From: Odiellus spinosus
Taxonomy: Eukaryota; Arthropoda; Arachnida; Opiliones; Phalangiidae
Assembly: GCA_963920705.1 (NCBI GenBank)
Contig: OY987227.1
Coordinates: 6,621,143-6,685,142 of the forward strand
Direction: 5' to 3'
Length of the DNA: 64,000 nucleotides
Positions within the stretch are counted from its first letter, which is position 1, and each line of letters starts with the position of its first letter. Shown piece by piece: positions 25,671 to 38,096 of this stretch. Position numbers and translations under genes: made by a program. Under the pieces are notes generated by a model, which saw only the letters and a program-made list of their open reading frames with translations, was not told the origin of the DNA and did not search any database.

Positions 25671-26478
25671 TTTTATTACCCCAATATTTAGAAAACATCA
25701 CTTACAAATTTTAAAATAATTTTCAAGCCTAATTTTAAAATAATCCGAGTATTAAAATATATATTTAATATTTTTAAAATGATTTTAAACTGTTAAAGGG
25801 ATAATGAAGTGGAAACCATTTTTGATTGCTGGTCAACCAATTGTGGGCATAAGTAACGTTACTAAGATCTGCCAAATGTTTCTAGTTAATTAAGTGTATG
25901 ACAAATTTACAGCTCAAGAAGCCAGCGGTTAAAATTGTCTTCACTTGACATTTGTGAAGAAGTTACTGTTCCAATGGGAAAATATTATTTCCAGCGCTGA
26001 CCCTGAGTAGTCTCCAATTCCACCAGAAGTAAAGAGGTAGAAGTAAGTAGGCCTCTTTGAGGAGCTGTTGAAACAGGTTAAGATAGTTACTGTAGCCAAG
26101 TACGATAGAGTAAAACGGCGTGAGACCGACTGCCGCACAATTTCGTGTATTCATCTTTGGTTTACCGCCAAAAGCCAAAATTCAAAATTTTGAGGCGCGA
26201 CCTGGTTTTGGTGCAAGGGACGTCACATCTCCCACAGTCCACTAAAGGGGGGAACTTATGTACTTCTTACTATTTACTTCTGATTCTACTGATTAATAAG
26301 CAGTTTAGGCCAGCTAATGAGATTTAGCAGATAAAACTCCAAAAGTTTATGAACTGTTTCTGTTCGTTACTAGCGGCCGTACTCAGCGACGCGTACCGAA
26401 TACCGCTTAGTGTACTTTATACGTGATCGGTACACGTCACTGAACGTAGCCCTCATTTCACAGACCTTGCCCGTGAGC
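25671..26478. other. Intergenic DNA without a recognised gene
   Basis: Short open frames with no family resemblance. It ends at the target duplication of the MITE at 26479. Confidence 0.5.
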
Positions 26479-26759
26479 CAGGCTGGGAAATAAGGATAAT
26501 TTTTAAACTGGACTTATGGCCAGTAGAGCCCAAGCAGTTTAATTAAAAAACTGAACATTGGCCAGTTACAATTTTCACGAGCTTGACAATCTGTCATTAT
26601 GACGTAGGACTATGACGTAGGCTAAGAAACAAAACTAAATTTTGGAATTAATTAACTGGCCTTGTGGCCAGTAGACCCCTAGCATTTAATTTTTAAACTG
26701 GCCCAGCTAATTTTTAAACTGGACTTTTGTCCAGTAAAACCGCCTTATTTCCCAGCCTG
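26479..26759. mobile_element. hAT-type MITE (CAGGCTGGGAAATAAGG ends), copy 1
   Basis: A 281-bp element beginning CAGGCTGGGAAATAAGG and ending CCTTATTTCCCAGCCTG, exact inverted repeats of 17 bp. It is flanked by a perfect 8-bp duplication CCGTGAGC (26471-26478 and 26760-26767). The interior carries several AAACTGG...CCAGT half-palindromes and a GACGTAGGACTATGACGTAGG tandem motif. A second copy of the same length class lies at 61765 in the same orientation. Non-coding, so non-autonomous. Confidence 0.96.
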
Positions 26760-26767
26760 CCGTGAGC

Positions 26768-27220
26768 CGTGTCCCGTTCGCCATTCCTAAGGACCGAGGA
26801 TTAGCCCATCCCTGGGGAATTTTTAGGGTGTATGTCTAATTTGCTCTTCATTAAGTTTGTAAATTTTATCGGATTAATTGTGGTAAATCGTAATTTAAGT
26901 GGCGTTGTTTAGAACTTTAAAACATCGAGGAATCTTTCTTCCATCTTTGACTGGATTAAATACGCGATTTTCCTATTAAAGAGGTAAGAACGAATTAACG
27001 TTAGACGCTAAGCCTCGTCTTTTCAAAATTTAAAGACTGACTCCGTGAGTCTGTGACTCATTCATAGCGAGTCGCTCTCTGAAGTACTTCAAAAATATAC
27101 CAACTTATTGCGGTCGTTAACTTGATTATTATCAAAATGAAGGCGTTAAATTTTTAAAAATCCAACAAACCGAATTAATTTCGTATCTTTAATTTCCAAT
27201 TCGTAGCGTATTTGGAAGCC
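26768..27220. other. Upstream region of alpha-catenin
   Basis: AT-rich DNA directly 5' of the alpha-catenin start codon. It presumably includes the 5' UTR and possibly the promoter, but no core-promoter motif could be fixed. Confidence 0.4.
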
Positions 27221-30200
27221 ATGTCAGCGACGGAAATAATGCCGGCTCCGATTACTTTAAAATGGGATCCGAAAAATCTCGAAATTCGAACTCATTCCGT
27301 TGAAAAAACCCTAGAACCTCTCGTCATTCAGGTAGGATCGTTAAATTGGTACCTTCCCTTTCGAAAAAAAAACTTAATGCGGTTCTATCCTTAGGTGACT
27401 ACCTTAGTTAATACAAAAGGGCCGTCCAAAAAGAAAAAAGGTAGATCAAAAAGAGCTCATGTTTTGGTAGCGGCGGTAGAAAAAGCGACAGAGAATTTCA
27501 TCGAAAAGGGCGAAGAAATTGCCAATGAAAATCCGGATATTCACCAGGAAATGATGGCGGCTGTTGAGGAAGTTCGAAAAACTGGTAAATATTGATCATT
27601 TTTTTATAGTTTCGCGAAATTGACTGGACGATTATATTTAAAAAGGGGAAACTATGAGTAAAGCCTCGAGAGAGTTTGCTGAAGATCCATGTTCTTCGCT
27701 TAAAAGAGGAAATATGGTGCGAGCAGCTAGAAATTTGCTTTCAGCCGTGACAAGACTTCTTATTTTAGCCGATATGGTTGACGTCCATCGACTGTTGAAA
27801 TCTCTCAGAGTCGTAAGTTTTTTTTTTTTTTGCTGTTTTTATTTTTCTAGGAAAGTTAAGTTTAAATCATTAACGAGGATTAATTTAGGTGGAAGATGAT
27901 TTGGGTAAAGTCAAAAACGCTTCCAGTCAATCGGAATTACTGGAGTCTTTCAGAAAGTTTGGTCGCAATACCAGCGATTTAATTCAACAAGCGGCCAAGA
28001 GACAATCCGTAAGCTTAAAATTCCAATACTCTATTAATCGAGGCAGGGTCCTTTTTTTTCACAGGATTTGTTTTTTTTGTAGCTTTTGTTTTGAAATTTT
28101 TAAATTTTTATATATTTTCCTGAATTTTTTTATTTCATTACTCAACCCCCCCCCCCCCCTTCTCTGTTTTCATAATATGTGTAATCTCTGATTTTTATTC
28201 TTATTACCATCAAAATCCTCCCTCAGGGCTCCCAGACCACCTATAATATCTATAATTACCTATAATTCTCAAGTGATCGTATAAAATCCTACAATTTCAC
28301 TTTTTAACCTATAATACCTATTTTTTGGGGAATTTGTTCAATTTAGGTGATAAAATTTGAAAGGAATGATCTATATAACTATAAAAATTATACTTTTGCT
28401 TGAAAATGTGCAAGGTTTCCTCTCCTAGGTCACTGGTAATTATTACTCTATTTTAGGTTAGGTAGACTTTCGAGAGGGGCGTGAGTAGCTAGTAGTGCCA
28501 AAGTAAGGCAGAGGGACAGGTCTAGAGCTATAGAACGTATATTGCATTGCATGTCAGCGAAACCTACCTATAAAACCCCTGTTTTTCGAAACTAAAAACC
28601 TATAAAAAGTCCTATTAATTGATATTTCTGGACTATAAATTACCTATATTTTTGGCTTTTAAAACCTATAATACCTATAATTTTTTCTGGGCTATGCGCT
28701 GGGAGCCCTGCTCCCCCTTCCTCGTTACTAAAGATCCTACATGTAAAAAGGAGAAGGAATGTAATAATGGTTCGCTTTTAAATAGGAACTGAAAGATCCT
28801 CGACTGCGAGACGATTTAGCAGCGGCCAGGGCCGTCTTGAAAAAGAACAGCATGATGCTTCTAACGGCATCCAAAGTTTACGTCCGGCACCCGGAACTTT
28901 CGGCGGCTCGAGAAAATAGAGGTTATTTTTAAATCCATTAGGTTGAATTTAAAGTTATTAAGAGTTGCTAAACGTTTCTCGTTAATCGTGCGGGCAGACT
29001 ACATATTCAAACAAGTGTGTGAAGCAGTCAGCACCATCAGCGACGTGGCTCAAGGAAAATCAACCAATGGAGCCTTAGGACAACCTCCTTATGACGGACC
29101 CGGAGAATTAGCCGCCGCTTTAGACGATTTCGATGTAATTAAAATTGATCAATAATCATTTTCTTTTTTAACTTAATCTTTCATTATTTTTAAGGAACGA
29201 ATAATACTGGATCCGTTGACTTACAACGAGATTCGAACTCGTCCAGCTTTGGAAGAACGACTGGAGAGTATTATTAGCGGAGCCGCTCTTATGGCAGATT
29301 CGTCTTGTACGAGAGACGAACGCCGCGAAAGAATCGTGGCCGAATGCAACGCTGTGCGACAAGCTCTCCAAGATTTGCTTTCCGAATATATGGCCAACGT
29401 AAGGAGCTTAAACGACTAGGTCTCTAGTTAGTTTTTTATTTCAATTAAGGACTTTTCTATTTCATAAAGACGGGGAAGAAACAACCTTCAGAGCAACTGG
29501 ACAAAGCCATCGAGCACATGACGCGAAAGACTCGAGATTTGAGACGCCAATTACGCAAAGCGGTGGTCGATCACGTTTCCGATTCCTTCCTGGAAACAAA
29601 TGTCCCTCTTTTGGTCTTGATCGAAGCTGCTAAGAATGGAAACGAAAGAGAAGTCGAAGAATACGCTCAAGTTTTCACCGAACACGCCAATAAATTAGTC
29701 GAGGTAAGTCTTAGACGAGCAAAATCTACCGAGAATATCAAAAATTGGTCAAAATGACTCGTACTACATTTAGACTAAAAATACAACTTTAATTATTATC
29801 GAAAATAAGCCAATATTTGTAAGAAGTTTATCAAAGTTATTGAAAATAGGCAAAAATATTTAAAGATAAAAAAAACTCACCTAAATTATATTCGAAATAT
29901 AGAAAATATACAATGAATATGGAGGATAGGCCAAAATATACAACGAGTATAGATAATATGCCAAATTTTATTAGGGATGTGAAAAATAGGGCAAAATATA
30001 TTAGATATATGTAAACTAGGCCAAAATATTCAATGAATATGGAAAATAGGCTTAAATATACATTGAATATGGAAAATAGGCTTAAATATACATTGAATAT
30101 GGAAAATAGGCCAAACATACAATGAATGTGGAAAATAGGTCAAAATATATTGGGGGTATGTAAAATAATCTAGAATATATTAGGGATATGTTATATTATC

Positions 30201-33200
30201 TAAAATTTATTAGGGTTACATAAAATAGGCCAAAATGTACAAAAAATATGGGAAATAGGTCTTACTATATTAGGGATATGTAATAGAAGCCAAATATACA
30301 ATGAATATGCAAAATATGCCGTAATAAATTAGGGATATGTAAAATAGGCCAAAATACATACCTAAAGGTTAACTTTTTATTTTAATAAAAAAGAATATTC
30401 GCTACTACGTATCAGGTAACCACCAAGGCATAGCCTATAATATATGGTTGCCGGGACAATACAGAGTACACGTAAATTAAAATTTTTGGGTTTAGGTAGC
30501 TAATTTGGCTTGTTCAATGTCAAACAACGAAGACGGGGTGAAAATGGTACGTTACGCAGCTGCTCAGATTGACAATTTGTGTCCTCAAGTTATCAACGCG
30601 GCTCGCGTGTTAGCGGCCCGACCTCGTTCCAAACCGGCTCAAGAGAACATGGACGCCTTCAAAGATGCTTGGGAGAATCAAGTTCGGGTTCTCACTGAAG
30701 CCGTTGACGATATCACCACCATAGACGATTTCCTCGCCGTTTCAGGTAAGAAAGATATTGATAGATTCGATTTTCAAAAAAAAAAGGGTTTAATGAATAG
30801 AAATTTGATTTTTGAACTTTTATAGAAAATCACATCCTGGAAGATGTGAATAAATGTGTTCTGGCTTTGCAAGAAGGAGACGGAGACGCGTTAGACCGAA
30901 CAGCGGGAGCCATTCGTGGTCGTTCTGCACGCGTCTGTAACGTCGTCTCCTCCGAAATGGATAATTATGAGCCGGGCATCTACACTGACAGAGTTCTGGA
31001 GGCAGTGACAGTCCTCAGGGATCAAGGTAAGCTTGACAGCTAGCCCCACCTGTACAAATTAACATCACTCTATCCTATCCATTTCAAGTGATGCCCAATT
31101 TCGCTCATCGGGTGGAAGCGGCGGTAGAATCTTTAACTTCTTCTGGCGCCAAGGAAGTCGACGAAAATGATTTTATCGACGCGTCCAGACTGGTTTATGA
31201 CGGCGTCAGGGAAATTAGAAGAGCCGTTCTCATGAATAGGGTTCGATCACAATCTTTTTTTCGTTTCTTTATAAGTTAATTAGGGTGGGTGGGTGGAGAG
31301 TTTAAACGAGACTCTGGAAATGTCGATAGGATGATGACGAATTAGATCCGGACGAAGTCGACTTTAGCGTTCGCTCTGGTTCAGCTACCAACAATTCTTA
31401 TCGTTCTACCGAAAAGAAACGTAAGAACGGTCCTTAAACCAAGCTCCGCTCACCGCCATTGCGCGCTTTTTAGAAAATAAGCCGGCTACGTTAAAAATTG
31501 CCTCACAATGTTCCGTCCATCTCGGGGCAAAACATCAATGAGACCATTTTAGTTTTAAAGGGAAAATGAAGTCAAACGACGCTTTTTGCTAATTTTATGA
31601 TAAAATTCTTAGATTTATATCGAATATGCGAAAAAATCTTGGTAGAATTCATCTCGTATCCCCATACAGTGGTAGCTTCGTTCTAGGGGCTTCTTTAGAA
31701 AAGTTTGGCAATTTAGAGTTAGGTTTTTTTTTGTTGTTATTTGCTTTTTGTTCGTTGTTTTTCCCTCTTCTTTGTTTGTTGTCTTTATTTTAGCGATTGC
31801 GTTTGCGCGTGTTTGGCTTCTCTTATTTTACTAGGACGCAGACGAACTCGATTCCGAGACTGAAATAGAATACGAAGATAACGCTTACGAAACTAGAAGC
31901 AAATGTAAGCTACGCTCCACCCTTTCCTTTGGCGTTTCACTTTCCCTCAAGACAAAGCTTTAGACGCTTACAAATGCCCCCCCCCCCCCCCCCCCGAGTT
32001 TTTCCGTCCTGATGCAAAATATTCTTGTATTAATCATTTTTATCGTTTACCGACGATTGATGGGAACGGCAGCCAGCGCTCACACAGACTACGACGAATA
32101 CCCCGAGATTACGGGAGTTAACAACACTCGAGACGCTTATCGATTTGTCTCTGAGGAAGAGAAACAGAAGATCGCGGCACAAGTGGAAACATTCCGTGCC
32201 GAGAAGAGCAAGTTCGACCAAGAAGTGGCCAAATGGGACGATACTGGCAACGACGTCATTGTTCTCGCGAAGCAGATGTGTATGATCATGATGGAGATGA
32301 CCGATTTCACCAGGTCAGATTAGAAATAAGAAACTACCCAAAAAAAAAGCTCGTTATGTAACGAAATAGGAGTCCAAATGTCACGTTACAATCAATATTT
32401 AGATATAATTGTTTTTTTGCTTTGTTTTAACGAGGTTTCACTGTAGGGAAGTGAAAAATTTCTAGGCCACTATATAGGAAATGGGGAAATAGGCCAAAAT
32501 TTCTTGTAGTATACTTTTACATTCAGCCACATACTCTTATGAGACTTGGTAAAAGCTAGAATCATGACTACTCCTTACTTTTTGTCATTCATTTACTAGA
32601 CTTATGATAAGTGTTGAATAAACTTGAATTAAACAAGTCTTAATCACCGCTCGTTAAGAGCCCAATGGGGTATAAAAATAAGTCTAAATTGAATAGTGAT
32701 ACGGAAAAAAACCTTAGTAATGTAGCGATTACGCGGAATCCACAGGGGAAAAGGACCTTTGAAGACTACAATGGACGTGATCAACGCGGCGAAAAAAATC
32801 TCAGAGTACGGGACGAAATTGGACAAATTGGCACGTTTAATTGCTGATCAATGTCCCGAATCAAATACCAAGAAAGACTTGTTGGCGTACTTGCAACGAA
32901 TCGCCCTCTATTGTCACCAACTCAACATCACCAGCAAAGTCAAAGCCGATGTTCAGAATATCTCCGGCAATCTTATCGTGTCCGGGGTAAAAAAATATTC
33001 TAGTATTAACATATTCGCCCGCAAATTTTATTTTCGCCTTTCTTAGTCCATTCATTTCGGTTTTTCAGTTGGACAGCGCAACTTCCTTAATTCAGGCAGC
33101 TAAAAATCTAATGAATGCGGTGGTTTTGACCGTCAAAGCTTCGTATGTAGCGTCCACCAAATATCCTAGAAGCGGAGGAGTAGTTAGCGTAAGTCTCCTA

Positions 33201-35239
33201 CCTTTTTTCTCACTACAATCTAGTAGTTAAATTGAATACTTTATTATTCTCCTTCGAAAAAAAAAAAAAAAAAATATTTGTTTACTAGGCCTGTGCGAGT
33301 ACTCGATACTCGACAATTACTCGTCGAGTACTCGACTCGATACTCGACGCACCAAATTTCAATTACTCGAGAGGTACTCGAGTAGTAAAATATTTCCCTC
33401 CAATTACTCATCAAGGTTTAGCTTATTAATTATTTAAAAAATAAATAGCCCCTCAAATTAGCGAAGTTATATACCAGTGCAAACTTAGTCATAGTACTAG
33501 CGAAATACCAAGAAAAAATAAACCTCCCTCAGTCCTCTACCACCCCTAGTAGTCCCATTTCGGTAAAGATGCAAAACCTCTAAAAGCAAAACTTCTAAAG
33601 GGTAGAACCTCTAAAAGGGTGGAAATTTTAGAAGTTTTGCCCTGTAGGATAAATAGTGTAACCTCTAAAAGCAGAAACTCTAAACCCCAGAACAACATAG
33701 GCAAAACTTCTAAGAGCAAAGCCTATAAGAGCAGAGCTTCTAAAAAAAAAAAAAAAAAAAAAAAAAGAAGAATAGAAGTTCTGTTCTTGGAAGTTTTGCT
33801 TTTAGGGGTTTTGCTTATAAATTATTTTCTGTACAGCCCCCTTTTATTTTGTGCATAACCTCTAAAAACAAAACTTCTAAAAAGCAAAACCTCTAAAACA
33901 TTTAGAAGTTCTGCTCTTAAAAGTTCAGCTTTTAGAGGTTTTGACTTTAGAGGGTTTGCCTAACCCGTCACTCTTGTAATATTTTAGGTTAAGTTAGGTT
34001 AGTTAATCCTTCGAATTAGTCCATCCTTCCAACTATTTAAAAGTTCCGCTCTTAGTTGTTTTGCTCTTAGAAGTTTTGCTCATATTATTTTGGGGCTTAG
34101 AGGTTCTGCTTTTAGAGGGAGGAGGGGGAGAGAACAATACATATAGAAGTTCTGCTCTTAGAGGTTTTGACTTTAGAGGTTTTGCCACTTTTAGGGTTCT
34201 TAAGAGCATAACCTATAAAATAGTTAGAGCTTGTGCTCTTAGATAGTTTAGAAATAATTAAGGGGCAAAGCATTTCATGTAAATCAAAGGGCGAAACCTC
34301 TAAAGGCAAACCCTCTAAAGTCAAAACCTCTAAGTGCGAAACTTCTAAGAGCAGAACTTCTAAATGTTTTAGAGGTTCTGCTTACAAACCCCCCCCCCCC
34401 CCCCCGTGACCTAGAATGAGAGAGAAAACCGTTGACTATAAGAGTGAGGGAGTTGGGTGTCCATCTTCTGGAGTGGTGGAAAATGAACCGAACCTTTCTC
34501 CAAGAGAAAGTGAAATAAAATAATATTTTTTTGGGCGGAAATTTTTTATTTGTTGTACTCATGCCCAAGAGTTTGAGGACAGGTGGGGTAGATTTAGGGG
34601 TATTCAAAGCAGCTGGAGCTATGAAATCTCTTATTATAGGAGTACCAACTATTACCAGTAATAGTGCAAAAATATATACGAAAAAAACCTTGAGTAGGAT
34701 AAAGCTTCCTATCCGAATTACAGTACTCTGTAGGATTAAACCTTGGACGTTTTAAATAGAAAGCCCTAAAACAACAATCAAGATGAGGCAAAATATTGAA
34801 AAATGGAACTATCATTATATTAGTTACTAGTAGTAATTCATTTTTAATTTAAACTTATTTAACATTAAATTTAATTTTTCGCACTACCGATTATGATTTT
34901 CACTACTCGATTGCCTTTTCCCCCAAATCAAATTACTCGAGTACTCGACAGAAATTTGGATACTCGACTCGATACTCGATAGAAAATATTCAATTACTCG
35001 TTCTCGACTCGTCACCCAAAATTCACTACTCGCATAGGCCTATTGTTTACTTTCATCACAAATTATTTTTTCAGTCTCCAATCGTTGTCTGGAAAATGAA
35101 AGCTCCTGAAAAAAAACCTTTAGTTCGACGAGAAAAACCCGAAGAAGTTAGAGCCAAAGTTCGTAAAGGTTCCCAAAAGAAAAATATCGCTCCCATTAAA
35201 GCACTCAGTGAATTCCAAAGTCCGGCAGAATCCGTTTAA
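27221..35239 (+). CDS. Alpha-catenin
   Basis: Cytoplasmic adherens-junction protein of the vinculin family that links beta-catenin to F-actin. Exons: 27221-27331, 27395-27584, 27646-27812, 27889-28008, 28786-28921, 28998-29134, 29195-29398, 29470-29703, 30496-30745, 30826-31026, 31089-31240, then 31330-31420 or 31835-31904, 32073-32313, 32746-32986, 33069-33188 and 35075-35239. The product is 919 or 912 residues (about 906 in vertebrates). The N-terminus (KWDPKNLEIRT, NMVRAARNLLSAVTRLLILA) is the beta-catenin-binding and dimerisation domain. ESIISGAALMADSSCTRDER and the following helices form the M domain. KWDDTGNDVIVLAKQMCMIM to GVDS-like LDSATSLIQAAKNLMNAV is the actin-binding domain, with a conserved basic tail (MKAPEKKPLVRREKP). 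Exons 5 and 11 use GTT donors. Several introns hold transposons or minisatellites. Confidence 0.98.
28224..28710. mobile_element. Terminal-inverted-repeat element in alpha-catenin intron 4
   Basis: A 487-bp stretch starting CAGGGCTCCCAG and ending CTGGGAGCCCTG, perfect 12-bp inverted ends. The interior repeats ACCTATAAT and ATAATACCTATAAT in both halves. The 8 bases on each side (TCCTCCCT and CTCCCCCT) are only similar, so the target duplication is unproven. It looks like a hAT-type non-autonomous element by its CAG...CTG ends. Confidence 0.75.
29770..30360. repeat. Degenerate minisatellite in alpha-catenin intron 8
   Basis: Repeated variants of AATATGGAAAATAGGCC followed by AAAATATACAATG, with a period of about 30 bp and two nearly identical neighbours near 30045-30110. 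They fill most of intron 8 (29704-30495). A frame open on the minus strand (29837-30118) is only a product of the repeat. Confidence 0.85.
31330..31420 (+). other. Alternative alpha-catenin exon 12a
   Basis: A 91-nt exon with acceptor GTCGATAG and donor C|GTAAGA, entering in phase 0 and leaving in phase 1. It encodes DDDELDPDEVDFSVRSGS followed by ATNNSYRSTEKK. It occupies the linker between the M domain and the actin-binding domain (from residue 635). Reading 12b after 12a gives a stop within 10 codons, so the two exclude each other. The VRSGS stretch recalls vertebrate FDVRSRTS. Confidence 0.8.
31835..31904 (+). other. Alternative alpha-catenin exon 12b
   Basis: A 70-nt exon with acceptor TTTTACTAG and donor T|GTAAGC, entering in phase 0 and leaving in phase 1, as 12a does. 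It encodes DADELDSETEIEYEDN then AYETRSK, and joins exon 13 as SSAHTDYDEYPE. The ETRS-SSAHT reading matches the insect alpha-catenin linker, so this is probably the ancestral version. It keeps a Ser in an acidic context (LDSETE), a CK2-like site that 12a lacks. Confidence 0.85.
33278..35050. mobile_element. hAT-type non-autonomous element in the last alpha-catenin intron
   Basis: The element proper is 33286-35042 (1757 bp), flanked by an exact 8-bp duplication TTGTTTAC (33278-33285 and 35043-35050). The ends are TAGGCCTGTGCGAGTA and its near inverse TACTCGCATAGGCCTA, followed inward by many ACTCGAGTACTCG-type motifs. The core (about 33570-34400) is a set of short units, TCTAAAAGCAAAACTT on one strand and AAGTTTTGCTCTTAGAG on the other, able to fold on themselves. 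No transposase frame is present. Confidence 0.9.
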
Positions 35240-38096
35240 TTCCAGTGACTTGATGGTAAAATTTTTTTTTAACAAAACCAAAATAGTATAAAATCGGTCG
35301 GAATTTATGCAAAACAAAATTGGGGAAGAATTTCCAACTTTGGTTTCTCCTTCCTTAAGCCTAAACAAGTGAACGTTTTAAAAATATTGGTAAACTTTTG
35401 ATGACGTTGACGTACGTACTCTCTCTCTCCCCCTCAAACCAAACCCGACCCATTGCGAGTGAGTGAGCGAGATTTAAACGTCCTTTATAAAAACCGCATT
35501 TTTCATACTCGCGTAAAAACACGCGGAAATAATGTTCAAAAACAATTGAAATCGACGCAAACATTCCGCCTTAATATTTGGAGGATTAAAATAATTAAAA
35601 TGAAACGGGCTTTTATATTTTTCTACTTTGATTTCAAATTTTCCATTTAAAACAATTTTCATATTTTTAGTTTCCAAACTTTTAGTTTTTTATATAAAAA
35701 AGAACGCGTTTAATAAAAATTTTCAACGTTTTAAGCGCGAGATATTTACTAAGAAAGTACTGTAAAACTAAATGCAATAATGATAAAATAATTATAATTC
35801 GCGTTGATCGTCGTAAAGTTAAGTAAAACTCGCGTCATTTTCAAATTTTTAAAGTAAATTTTGATGGTTTTTAAGTTTTAAAACATTTTTCGCGTCGAGT
35901 CCTCAAATTGATTCATTTTTAAAACTAAAGAATTCTCGACGATGTTATTGGCAAATTGAATATGCTTGACAAGGCTTAGGGAGTTCAAATTGGAGCTAAA
36001 TCGTTCAAAACTAAATGAACAATTCTGTCGAATCAAAAATGGGTAAATTCTTTTTCAGTTGAATTTACTAAGCCTTGCTAGAAACAATCCTAACTGAACA
36101 AATTTGGTGAGAAAAACATCTTATCAAAAACTATAGGAGATCATTAATGATTTAGCTGAATAACAAAAAAAAACCTAAATCAGGAATAAATTGGTTTTCA
36201 GTTTCCTAGCCTTGGCCAAAAACAACGCTTAGGAAATTTGAACAAACTGAACATTTTCGCGGAGAAATGTTGAGTCATTCCCAAAGGGAGATCACCCATG
36301 GTTTAAATGTTTTTCCTATAAATTTGCTATTAAGACTTGGCCACGAAGGGAATAATGTGGGTTTGAATCATTTATTTTGAATAAAATTTCGTAAGTTAAT
36401 GTTCGCCATTTTTCGAGCGTTCTTTCCCATCGTATTTCAACGATTGCCTAGACTAAAATATTAAACCAAAAAAATATAGCGAGTGTGAAATAAAACCAAA
36501 CCATAAATTTATATAAGTGGATTAACCCATATCAACGCTATCGGAGTTCCTACGTGAATCCCAAAATGGGACAAAATCTAAAAAGGAATCTTTTTTTACT
36601 CCGCACGCGAAATTCTTTCACGAGCACTTTAGAGACTAAACGTCAACCCCCCACCCCGACCATTTTTACATCAGTCAACAGTCTCAAACATAGGCAAAGA
36701 TTTTTTTCCCTTTCCTCCAAAATTTCTGGTTTGAAGAACATTCCTACGAGATTTTGACCTAGCCAAAAAAAGCTTCAAATTTGATCAGCCAACTACAAAA
36801 TATTATTATTCCTAATTCGGCCTGATTGAGATCAATTTTTACTAAAATTATACGTCATTTTGTCCTATAGGTCGAATTTTGACAGTAAACTACAAAATGT
36901 TTAAGATTACTTGTAATTTGGTTCAATTTCGACTGAAATTGTCTTTAAAAATTTATAGTTGCGTCATTTTGCCCGATTTTGACGTAATTTGTTCAATTTT
37001 GAAGCGCCCTAATTTGACTAGACCTCAACCTCGGATTAAAGGAAAGCCAAAGCTATTAGAAAGTGGATTACAAAAATGTTATCCCTGTGTATCTAGGTCA
37101 AATTTTGACAGCCAACCGCAAAATTATTGTTAAATAAATGGGCCTGAGATAGAAGCGCGTACGTGTATCGTTTCTTGATGGTTTGGTCACTGTCATTAAA
37201 TAAAAATGATCCAAAGTCGAGGTTAATGAAAAACACATTAGGCTCTCATAAAACTTCAAAAAAGGAAATGTCCGAGAAAATAGCCCCCTTTTTTTAGTTA
37301 TAAGTTTTAAAAGGGTATCGAGAGTAAAACAGGTAAAAATAAAAAGAATTTGATAAAATTTTGGGGGTTGGGGTATTTTTGTATAGCGGGCGCTGATGAA
37401 TGTTTAAATAGTTGAGAATGATCGATGGAGCAGAGGGCGCGCCGTTTGTTCATTTCGCGTTCAGATAATATTTCCGAGAAATTTCCGTTGCGTTTTTAAC
37501 TAAAGTGCCTCGGTGAAATTAATTAATTTTTCAATTCGTCTTTTTAAAAGTTGGGCTAAAACGTAAAACCAAGAATAATCGACAAACGCGACTTTTTAGA
37601 AACAAACGAATAAATAATAAAGTTTTCTATTCCCCTTTTCACAAAACTATTGATAAAAACAAATGATCCCGTATTTATATAATCCGTGTATTCCAAACGA
37701 AAAATAAAACATTTAGAAATAAACACCCAGACTTTTAATTGTTCGCCTGGAGTGAATTTGTATCGATTGAATAAGCCTAATTCAATTGTAAAGATAACAC
37801 TCTCTATGATCGGTCCATAACATTGAACGCTGGCGCGTTCACTGAATTTAATTTCATATACTGGCCGGGACGCCGCAGGTTTTTCAAAGTCTATTAGGCG
37901 GATAACTATTGTTTAGACTGCTTCCGTAGCTGCGTACGCAATACGACCCCTTTAAAATAGAAATCAGTGTTTCTATCTCCCTATATTGGTTTTCTTTTTG
38001 TTCCGGGTGACTGAAAACCTAGTAGCGAGTCAGGTAAAAATTAAGACAACTAAGTAATCAATTTGACTAACAACCAAGTAGCGCTACACAGTTAAA
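35240..38096. other. Gene-free DNA after alpha-catenin
   Basis: The 3' UTR of alpha-catenin starts here; the first clear AATAAA is at 35712-35717, though earlier cleavage is possible. The rest is AT-rich. Between 36770 and 37140 the segment AATTTTGACAG...CAAC...CAAAAT recurs at least three times (36785, 36872, 37090), an old local repeat. I recognise no protein. Confidence 0.5.

Noticed and set aside
29837-30118. Repetitive minus-strand frame (FSIFNVYLSL units)
   Set aside because: It arises from the intron 8 minisatellite of alpha-catenin; the repeat period happens to be a multiple of three.
34284-34607. 107-codon minus-strand frame with SALRSFALRGF repeats
   Set aside because: Produced by the short units in the transposon core; not a gene.
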